From CAZESS01 sp964594625 (GTDB lineage: Archaea; Thermoplasmatota; E2; UBA202; DSCA01), in assembly GCA_964594625.1 (NCBI GenBank), contig CAZQNC010000035.1:1-12478 (forward strand): DNA of 12,478 nucleotides. The letters run 5' to 3'. Positions 1-4,669 of this stretch are shown piece by piece (the stretch's first letter is position 1; each line of letters begins with the position of its first letter). A program made the position numbers and the translations under genes. The notes beneath the pieces are model-generated. The model searched no databases. It saw only the letters and a program-made list of their open reading frames with translations, and was not told the origin of the DNA.

Positions 1-678
1 ATGCTTGGCACGCTGGTGAACGCCGGGGCCGTGGTGGCCGGGAGCGCCGTTGGACTGCTCATCCACCGGAGGCTGCCGAAGCGCGTGACGGGCATCGTGT
101 TCCAGGCCATCGGGCTGTTCACGCTTGTACTGGGCGTCCGGATGGCGCTGAAGACCGACAACCTGCTCATCATGATTTTCAGTCTCGTCCTGGGCGCCAT
201 CGCCGGCGAGCTGCTCGGCCTCGATGAGAAGGTGCGTGGCTTTGGCGACTGGCTGCGCCGTCGTCTGGGCTCCCGTCGTGACACGTTTGCTGAGGGATTT
301 GTCACCGCGTTTTTGCTGTACTGCATGGGCTCGATGACCATTCTGGGCGCCATCGAGGAGGGACTGGATGGCTCCCCGGACCTGTTGCTGGCCAAGTCCG
401 TCCTGGACGGGTTTTCCTCGATAGCATTGGCGGCTGGCCTGGGTATCGGCGTCATGTTTTCCGCGGTGCCGTTGCTGCTTTACCAGGGTGGATTGACGCT
501 GGCGGCCGGCGAGCTGCAGCATGTGCTGTCCGACCCGGTCATTGCCGAGGTTACCGCTGTGGGCGGTGTCATCCTTCTTGGCCTGGGTGTCAGCATCCTG
601 AAGATCCGGGAGGTCAGGGTGCTCAACCTGCTGCCGTCGCTTGCCGTAGCAGGGGCGCTGGCCGCGGTGCTGCTCTGA
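1..678 (+). CDS. DUF554 family membrane protein
   Basis: This 225-residue protein is almost entirely hydrophobic and has the hallmarks of the DUF554 family (YdfK/YqgA type). Its N-terminus is MLGTLVNAGAVVAGSAVGLL. It has a CMGSMTILGAIEEGL segment around residues 108-122 and KSVLDGFSSI near 132-141. I see about six or seven likely membrane segments with short, often basic loops, such as RRLPKR (23-28) and RRRLGSRRD (86-94). The ATG at base 1 matches the usual family start, so the gene is probably complete, but its promoter lies outside the window. The molecular function of the family is not established; a transport role is only a guess. The stop is followed within about 10 bp by the TATA-like box of the next gene, so no terminator room is left. 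Family call is confident, function unknown. Confidence 0.9.
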   Translation: MLGTLVNAGAVVAGSAVGLLIHRRLPKRVTGIVFQAIGLFTLVLGVRMALKTDNLLIMIFSLVLGAIAGELLGLDEKVRGFGDWLRRRLGSRRDTFAEGFVTAFLLYCMGSMTILGAIEEGLDGSPDLLLAKSVLDGFSSIALAAGLGIGVMFSAVPLLLYQGGLTLAAGELQHVLSDPVIAEVTAVGGVILLGLGVSILKIREVRVLNLLPSLAVAGALAAVLL

Positions 679-686
679 AGGCCAAC

Positions 687-695
687 CTTTATATG
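687..695 (+). promoter_or_regulatory. TATA-like box upstream of rps8e
   Basis: CTTTATATG lies about 9 bp after the DUF554 stop and about 40 bp before the rps8e ATG. A start of transcription about 25 bp downstream (near 715) would give a leader of roughly 20 nt. That leader holds a partial Shine-Dalgarno sequence, GAGGGA at 724-729. Assigned by pattern and spacing only. Confidence 0.6.
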
Positions 696-734
696 GGCGG
701 TGGATATTGTAGGGCCCGATATTGAGGGATTCCC

Positions 735-1112
735 ATGAAATGGCAAGGGAAATCACGGAAAAAAGAGACCGGCGGAAAACGCAAGGTTGCCCGGAAGAAG
801 CGGCGCTACGAGCTCGGCAGGGAAAAAACCACCCCGGTTATCGGCGAGGAGCGGCACAAAAAGGTCCGCATCCGGGGTGACAACCAGCGCATCCGGGTGA
901 TGGCCGCCAACGTGGCCAATGTCACCGACCCGGAGACCAATGAGACGGAGCGCGCCGAGATAGAGGACGTGCTGGAGAATCCGGCCAATCCGCATTATGT
1001 CCGCCGGAACATTCTGACCAAGGGGGCCATCATCAAGACGGACAAGGGTAACGCCCGGATTACGTCGCGGCCCGGCCAGGATGGCTGTATCAACGCTGTT
1101 TTGCTGAAGTAA
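735..1112 (+). CDS. rps8e: 30S ribosomal protein S8e
   Basis: The 125-residue product is an archaeal-length ribosomal protein S8e, a component of the small subunit found in archaea and eukaryotes and not in bacteria. The N-terminus is very basic (MKWQGKSRKKETGGKRK, then VARKKRRYELGRE), as usual for the family. Conserved stretches follow: RIRGDNQRIR near residues 46-55, VLENPANPHYVRRNILTKGA near 79-98, and the C-terminal GxARITSRPGQDG (about 105-117). The ATG at 735 is supported by this canonical start and by the upstream GAGGGA. The stop at 1112 is separated from the ATG of srp19 by one base, so the two are almost certainly co-transcribed and probably translationally coupled. This gene is one of the clearest signs that the DNA is archaeal. 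Confidence 0.97.
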   Translation: MKWQGKSRKKETGGKRKVARKKRRYELGREKTTPVIGEERHKKVRIRGDNQRIRVMAANVANVTDPETNETERAEIEDVLENPANPHYVRRNILTKGAIIKTDKGNARITSRPGQDGCINAVLLK

Positions 1113-1113
1113 C

Positions 1114-1389
1114 ATGCGCGACCGGTATGTGCTGTGGCCCGTCTATTTTGACCGCCGTCTGAGTCGGCAGCAGGGCCGCCGCGTGCCCCGTGAGAGCGCG
1201 GTGAAAAACCCGTCGGTTGATGACGTTGCGAAGGCGGCTAAAAAGCTGCAGCTGGACCCGAAGGTGGAGGCAGATGCGGCGCATCCGTCGCGGTGGTGGC
1301 AGCGGGAGGGACGGGTGCTGGTGAAGCAGGCGGACAGCAAAACCGTGATTGTGCGTGACGTGGCCGCAGAACTTAATAAAAAACAATAA
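1114..1389 (+). CDS. srp19: Signal recognition particle 19 kDa protein (SRP19)
   Basis: This 91-residue protein matches archaeal SRP19, which binds the 7S RNA of the signal recognition particle and helps SRP54 load onto it, for co-translational targeting of proteins to the membrane. The diagnostic N-terminal WPVYFD motif (residues 8-13) is followed by DRRLSRQQGRRVPRESAV. The RNA-binding region HPSRWWQREGRVLVK (about 51-65) is also typical. The length fits the compact archaeal form. It starts one base after the rps8e stop with no good ribosome binding site of its own, which points to coupling with rps8e. The gene ends in a lysine- and asparagine-rich tail and is followed at once by AT-rich DNA with a run of nine T. 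Confidence 0.95.
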   Translation: MRDRYVLWPVYFDRRLSRQQGRRVPRESAVKNPSVDDVAKAAKKLQLDPKVEADAAHPSRWWQREGRVLVKQADSKTVIVRDVAAELNKKQ

Positions 1390-1396
1390 ACATATA

Positions 1397-1405
1397 TTTT
1401 TTTTT
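1397..1405 (+). terminator. Oligo-T terminator after rps8e-srp19
   Basis: An uninterrupted run of nine T begins eight bases after the srp19 stop. Archaeal RNA polymerase can terminate at oligo-T tracts without a hairpin, and none is obvious here. The position fits termination of the two-gene transcript. Confidence 0.55.
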
Positions 1406-1409
1406 AACT

Positions 1410-1462
1410 ATTTTAGATAATACATATACTAAATATTAATTTTGATGGAATATATAACATGC
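1410..1462. repeat. AT-rich imperfect repeat, copy A
   Basis: This segment starts with ATTTTAGATAATA, then holds ATACTA, ATATT, TTTT and ATGGAA in order, and ends with TGC. The same blocks occur in the same order and orientation at 2804-2853 (copy B), with small gaps. The two copies lie on either side of the serine recombinase gene. An octamer CGTGCTAA follows at 1470-1477. AT-rich sequence matches itself easily, but a shared 13-mer plus five ordered blocks is more than I would expect by chance. Confidence 0.5.
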
Positions 1463-1571
1463 AGGGATTCGTGCTAACACATAACACTATATGCCGGCCC
1501 CGCATCATTTTTACATAAAACAATACTAAATTTAATAAATATTGATAATAACTAAATTAAATAATCGTTTT

Positions 1572-2414
1572 TCATAAAAAATTCTTTGCGAGGGTATCGG
1601 TGACCACAAAATTAGTGCCCTTCCGCCGCGCCCGCCGATGCTTTTCCCGCTGCACCTCGTTAAACAGCTCACGGGGCACCACCGCCCGATGCTCACCCGG
1701 CACCACGATATCCTCCCACTCCAGCAGCCCACAGTACACCGGATTGGAAAGAATGCGCGAAACCGTCTTCTTATCCCACGAACCCCCCTTTTTCGTCGCA
1801 ATATCCCGTTTTTCCAGCCATTCCACCAAGCCGCCCAGCGAATCACCATCGAGATACCGCCGATACAGCCGCTCAACCACGTTTAGCTCAATGCCAACCT
1901 CCTCCAGCCGTCCATCCTTATACTCATAGCCATACGGCGCCGGCGACCCCAGCAATCCCTTGCCACCCTTCGCCTTCTGCCGCATGCCAAAATAGACGCG
2001 CTCCCCGATCTGCTCGCTTTCCAGCTGTGCGATACGCTGGATGATATCCATCACGAAGCGCCCCATCGCCGTCGAGGTGTCAAGGCTCTCCGTCATCGAC
2101 ACGAATTCCTTATCGTACTCCCTGAGCGTCTCCATCATCCCCATGAAATTCTTGCTGTTCCGGTGCACGCGGTCCATCTTCATGACCAGTAGCGCATCCC
2201 AGGCATCTATCTCCCGGAGCATCTCCTGATATGCGGGGCGATTGGTGTCCCTTCCGCTATAGCCGTTGTCAACGTATTCCCCGGCGACATCCCAGTCCCG
2301 GGCGTCACAATAGGAATGAAGCTTCTCAAGCTGGCCGTCCAGCGAAAACCCCTTCAACGCCTGGTCCTCGGTCGATACACGGGCATAGAGCGCGACATTT
2401 TTCATGATTCCCAT
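1572..2414 (-). CDS. Serine recombinase of large-serine-recombinase type, short form
   Basis: The 280-residue protein is a site-specific DNA recombinase that would cut DNA through a serine. The resolvase/invertase domain covers about residues 5-150: the nucleophile motif YARVSTEDQ (10-18, Ser14), GYSGRDTNRPAYQEML (51-66), VMKMDRVHRNSKNF (77-90), and the helix with TAMGRFVMDIIQRIAQLESEQIGERV. A 'Recombinase' domain follows (about 155-262), with GSPAPYGYEYKDGRL, TKKGGSWDKKTVSRILSNPVYCG and VPRELFNEVQ. The protein then stops at TDTLAKNFL. Typical large serine recombinases continue with a zinc ribbon and coiled coil and exceed 400 residues, so this is either a natural short form or a C-terminally truncated one. 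The start is uncertain: ATG at 2414, or ATG at 2405 giving MKNVALYARVS, which is nearer the usual domain edge. It lies alone in AT-rich DNA between repeats, suggesting a small mobile element or its remnant. Confidence 0.92.
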   Translation of the reverse strand: MGIMKNVALYARVSTEDQALKGFSLDGQLEKLHSYCDARDWDVAGEYVDNGYSGRDTNRPAYQEMLREIDAWDALLVMKMDRVHRNSKNFMGMMETLREYDKEFVSMTESLDTSTAMGRFVMDIIQRIAQLESEQIGERVYFGMRQKAKGGKGLLGSPAPYGYEYKDGRLEEVGIELNVVERLYRRYLDGDSLGGLVEWLEKRDIATKKGGSWDKKTVSRILSNPVYCGLLEWEDIVVPGEHRAVVPRELFNEVQREKHRRARRKGTNFVVTDTLAKNFL

Positions 2415-2418
2415 CCCA

Positions 2419-2448
2419 TTACGTGGCCAACGGTGTACCGTTAGCCAC
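2419..2448 (-). CDS. Possible 9-codon leader peptide before the recombinase
   Basis: A GTG at 2448 is preceded, five bases upstream, by the strong ribosome binding site AAGGAG (2460-2455) and reads VANGTPLAT, then TAA. That stop overlaps an ATG (TAATG) opening a five-codon frame, MGWES, whose TGA at 2404-2402 overlaps the ATG at 2405 of the recombinase. No comparably good ribosome binding site lies directly before the recombinase. The chain would allow stepwise re-initiation. It is only possible if transcription starts upstream of about 2460. The TATA-like box at 2471-2464 predicts a start near 2442 and would exclude it, while another at 2527-2520 would permit it. Low confidence. Confidence 0.25.
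   Translation of the reverse strand: MANGTPLAT
2423..2448. promoter_or_regulatory. 26-bp palindrome upstream of the recombinase
   Basis: GTGGCCAACGG (2423-2433) and CCGTTAGCCAC (2438-2448) form 11-bp arms around a 4-base centre with one mismatch. In a minus-strand transcript that mismatch becomes a G-U wobble, giving a full 11-bp stem with a UACA loop. It lies 9-18 bp before the two possible recombinase starts. Depending on where transcription begins, it could be a protein binding site overlapping the transcription start (autorepression or recombination site) or an RNA hairpin in the leader. Confidence 0.65.
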
Positions 2449-2463
2449 TAAAATCTCCTTTTT

Positions 2464-2471
2464 ACTATAAA
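2464..2471 (-). promoter_or_regulatory. TATA-like box for the recombinase
   Basis: On the minus strand TTTATAGT lies within GATATTTATAGTAAAA. A typical 25-bp spacing puts the transcription start near 2442, inside the palindrome at 2423-2448, with a leader of 28-37 nt. A second candidate, GATATATC at 2520-2527, would place the start near 2498 instead. Confidence 0.4.
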
Positions 2472-2751
2472 TATCTTGTGAAAAAGCGTGCCACAACCGG
2501 GTTTTTTGCAGAAAACAGCGATATATCGGGATTGGGAAAACCGTCATCGGACAACAAAATGCGCCATGACCTTCAGGTATCTTGAATGCAACGCATCATA
2601 GGGCCCTGAATGTTACACCGCCGCATGTTATACAAATGATGGAAAGCTGCATCTGCCACGGGGAAACTGCTTGTGCACCGCAATCACGAGGGGAGTGAGC
2701 ATCACCGATGTCTGCTACACGGACAGAAATACCACCACCCCGACGCTATGC

Positions 2752-2789
2752 TACTTTTTAGCACGAAATAGTTTATTTCATGAAAAGTA
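2752..2789. repeat. Imperfect inverted repeat (38 bp)
   Basis: TACTTTTTAGCACGAAATA is followed, after GTT, by TATTTCATGAAAAGTA. The inner arms GAAATA/TATTTC and the outer arms TACTTTT/AAAAGTA match, with a bulge between them. The left arm carries TTTTTAGCACG, whose complement CGTGCTAAAAA recurs at 2959-2969. A function as binding site or hairpin is possible but not shown. Confidence 0.5.
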
Positions 2790-2803
2790 ATACCTAGTTT
2801 AAT

Positions 2804-2853
2804 AATTTTAGATAATATTAATACTATATATTGTTTTAATGGAAATAGTATGC
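2804..2853. repeat. AT-rich imperfect repeat, copy B
   Basis: This is the direct-repeat partner of 1410-1462: ATTTTAGATAATA, ATACTA, ATATT, TTTT, ATGGAA and TGC appear in the same order. It is also related in inverted orientation to 2886-2966, sharing ATACTATATAT and ATTTTAGATA with that segment's complement. Confidence 0.5.
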
Positions 2854-2885
2854 GCCCCACCGCCTTGTAATCGTTAAAAACATTA

Positions 2886-2966
2886 TTAAAGATATATAGT
2901 ATCAATATAACATATAATAAATATACATTATATCTAAAATAAAAGAAATAGCCATTATCGTGCTAA
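2886..2966. repeat. AT-rich inverted relative of copy B (copy C)
   Basis: Reading the complement, this segment gives TTTTTAGCACG (start of the complement, ending at 2969), then ATTTTAGATA, a stretch of about 26 bases absent from copy B, then ATACTATATAT. Together with 2758-2853 it makes a long interrupted inverted repeat centred near 2870. The high A/T content weakens the case, but the shared GC-containing CGTGCTAAAAA motif supports a real relationship. Confidence 0.4.
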
Positions 2967-2988
2967 AAACATACACGGTGTGGCTGCA

Positions 2989-2999
2989 TATTTTTTAAA
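2989..2999 (+). promoter_or_regulatory. TATA-like box for the methyltransferase
   Basis: TATTTTTTAAA lies about 30 bp before the ATG at 3025, predicting a transcription start within a few bases of it. A near-leaderless transcript fits the lack of a good ribosome binding site. Confidence 0.5.
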
Positions 3000-3024
3000 C
3001 ATGGCTGTATTGTAGTATTGCAGG

Positions 3025-3603
3025 ATGACACGGAAAAGCAAGAGCGCGCACGACGTGATGCTTCGCTCGTTTGAGAAGGCCATCGCCGCGACGTTCATCG
3101 GCAACATCTACACCGCCTTTTTCAGGCAGATGACCATAAACGAGTTCCGCATGGCCGGCATCCGGCCCGGGCACCGCGTCCTCCATGTCGGCTGCGGCAG
3201 CGTGCCCAACACCCTGCTCATCCTCGCCGGGGCATATGAGGCGTCCTATGCGGGTCTTGACCGGGATACGTCGGCGGTGGCCCGGGCCCGGGAGATGGTC
3301 CGGGACTACGAGCTGGACGAGCAGGTCACCATAGAGGAGGGTGATGCGCTGGCCGTTGACTACGCCGGCTTTGACCTGATTATCTTGTCGCTCGGGGTGG
3401 AGCCCCGCAATGCTATTCTAGCTGCCATGCGGAACGGGATGGACGGCGATGCGAAGGTGGTGGCGCGGAAGCCCTGGGATTTCATGGACCGGCTGTACGG
3501 ACGGGAGACGTTCATCCCGCATGGCTTCCGGGTCGTTGACACGTTCCACCGCCCGGATTTCATCAAGTCGCTGCTGCTGGTGCCAGTGGAACGGCAGGGC
3601 TGA
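3025..3603 (+). CDS. Class I SAM-dependent methyltransferase-like protein
   Basis: The 192-residue protein has a Rossmann-type S-adenosylmethionine-binding fold. Motif I is RVLHVGCGSVPNTLLIL (residues 51-67). An acidic end of strand two follows in YAGLDRDTSAVARAREM (75-91), then the motif GDALAVDYAGFDLIILSLG (107-125). The N-terminal 45 residues are basic and helical. The P-N-T after the glycine motif and the short length resemble nicotianamine-synthase-like or small-molecule methyltransferases, but I cannot assign a substrate. It starts near-leaderless behind AT-rich DNA. Its 3' end overlaps the convergent AcoX/NAD-kinase-like gene by 41 bp, so the two transcripts are antisense to one another at their ends. 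Fold call is firm, function unknown. Confidence 0.8.
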   Translation: MTRKSKSAHDVMLRSFEKAIAATFIGNIYTAFFRQMTINEFRMAGIRPGHRVLHVGCGSVPNTLLILAGAYEASYAGLDRDTSAVARAREMVRDYELDEQVTIEEGDALAVDYAGFDLIILSLGVEPRNAILAAMRNGMDGDAKVVARKPWDFMDRLYGRETFIPHGFRVVDTFHRPDFIKSLLLVPVERQG

Positions 3604-4669
3604 AAACGTTTCTGCGCTGCGCCATCGCGTAGCCGGTGACGACCTGCCGGGGGCCCGCCAGCGCCCGGTCGAGCCCGGTGTCGCCGGTGTCCACGAAGAG
3701 CGACGGCGTCTCTGCCAGCTTGTGTGGTGTCGCCGCGATGATGACGTTGTCCTCGCCGACGTTTCTGATGACCGCGGGGCTTATCTGCTGGTTGCCCCGG
3801 CCGAGGATGCAGCCCTGCCGGCCCATAGGGCTGACCACGATTTTCGCCGGGCGGCCGTCGATGGCTGCCAGGATGTCTGCTTCGCTGCCATCTTTGACCG
3901 TCAGGCGTCCGTCGGTGATGACGTCGACGCCCAGCCTACTGGCCTGCACGTCGAGGGCTGCAGCGATGGCTGCTGTGGTGCTCCCGCCCCCGAGGATGCA
4001 GGTGGTGCGCCGGAGAGCCAGCGAGAGAAAGGAGGCAATCTGCTGCTTGTGGTGTGTTTCGTCGGCGGTGTGGTACAGCTGTTTCCCTCGCTGGACGAGC
4101 GCCGGCGCGGTGAGCGTGCGGGCGGTGCCGTATCGCTGTATGCGTATCCGGCCGTTTCGCATGTCCTGTTCGTTGATGTCCATGATTTCGCGTTCGGTGA
4201 CGGCTGCCGTGTCGTGCAGGAACCGGTTGATGATGTCTGCTGCCGCGGCGGGGGTGAGCGCGAACACGGCTGAGTACATTTTGACGCCGGCGGGGATGCC
4301 AAGAATGGGCACCGTCTGGCCGACGACGCTGTATATGTCGCGGGCGGTGCCGTCGCCGCCGCAGAAAACGATGGCGTCAACTTCTTTGTCGAGAAATCGT
4401 CGGCAGGCCGTGTGGGTGTCGGCCGCCGTCGTCGCGGGCGGCGGGGTGTACACCACCTTTGCCGGATGGTTGAGGCAGGCGTTGCCCATGTCCCCGGCGC
4501 AGGTAACCACGTGGCCGTCGATATCACGCATGGCATGGACGGCCCTGGCGGATGCGATGGGTGTGGCGCCTCGTCGTCGTGCTTCGGCGGCGACGCCATC
4601 GGTTCCCTTGAGCCCGACGCGGCCGCCCATGCCGGCGATGGGGTTGACGAGGAAGCCGATGGTTTTCAT
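3563..4669 (-). CDS. AcoX/NAD-kinase-like protein (predicted ATP- or polyphosphate-dependent NAD kinase)
   Basis: This 368-residue protein belongs to the AcoX-like branch of the NAD kinase/diacylglycerol kinase fold. The N-terminal MKTIGFLVNPIAGMGGRVGL with the following KGTDG is diagnostic. FCGGDGTARD (102-111) holds the GGDGT nucleotide-binding motif, followed by PILGIPAGVKMYSAVFA (121-137). The C-terminal half contains ILGGGSTTAAIA and later ATPHKL, also typical. Members are predicted to phosphorylate NAD to NADP, but AcoX-type proteins are poorly characterised. A longer upstream frame exists, but the start at 4669 is clear from the family N-terminus and from the ATGA overlap with the trpB2 stop (4668-4666), which implies translational coupling. 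The C-terminus reads into the complement of the methyltransferase 3' end, so the last 13 or so residues may be unconserved. Confidence 0.88.
   Translation of the reverse strand: MKTIGFLVNPIAGMGGRVGLKGTDGVAAEARRRGATPIASARAVHAMRDIDGHVVTCAGDMGNACLNHPAKVVYTPPPATTAADTHTACRRFLDKEVDAIVFCGGDGTARDIYSVVGQTVPILGIPAGVKMYSAVFALTPAAAADIINRFLHDTAAVTEREIMDINEQDMRNGRIRIQRYGTARTLTAPALVQRGKQLYHTADETHHKQQIASFLSLALRRTTCILGGGSTTAAIAAALDVQASRLGVDVITDGRLTVKDGSEADILAAIDGRPAKIVVSPMGRQGCILGRGNQQISPAVIRNVGEDNVIIAATPHKLAETPSLFVDTGDTGLDRALAGPRQVVTGYAMAQRRNVFSPAVPLAPAAAT

Larger units (their letters stand above)
1390..1571. other. AT-rich intergenic region between srp19 and the recombinase
   Basis: This 182-bp stretch has no open reading frame that looks like a gene. 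It holds the oligo-T run, repeat copy A, a CGTGCTAA octamer and a short GC-rich island (GCCGGCCCCGC near 1493-1503) inside otherwise A/T-dominated DNA. Downstream of the recombinase on its own strand I find no remnant of a zinc-ribbon coding region in any frame. Confidence 0.6.
2472..3024. other. Gene-poor region between the recombinase and the methyltransferase
   Basis: I see no convincing gene here. The first part (to about 2750) has mixed composition and short frames only, such as a 37-codon frame from GTG 2488 to TAG 2601 without family resemblance. The rest (about 2751-3000) is very AT-rich and full of repeats: a near-palindrome at 2752-2789, repeat copy B at 2804-2853, and an inverted, interrupted relative at about 2886-2966. 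A 67-residue minus-strand frame at 2905-2702 is A/T-driven and unlike a real protein. Confidence 0.55.

Noticed and set aside
2488..2601. A 37-codon plus-strand frame from GTG in the gene-poor region
   Set aside because: It shows no motif and no ribosome binding site, and equally long frames occur in the other phases.
2702..2905. A 67-codon minus-strand frame
   Set aside because: It is driven by A/T-rich codons (many I, F, Y, K), has no ribosome binding site or family resemblance, and lies across repeats.
2751..2970. Replication origin, because of AT-rich DNA with inverted repeats
   Set aside because: There is no orc1/cdc6 gene nearby and no recognisable origin recognition box. AT-rich spacers are common across this window.
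1390..3024. CRISPR array in the repeat-containing region
   Set aside because: The repeats are few, imperfect and irregularly spaced, with no uniform spacers and no cas genes.
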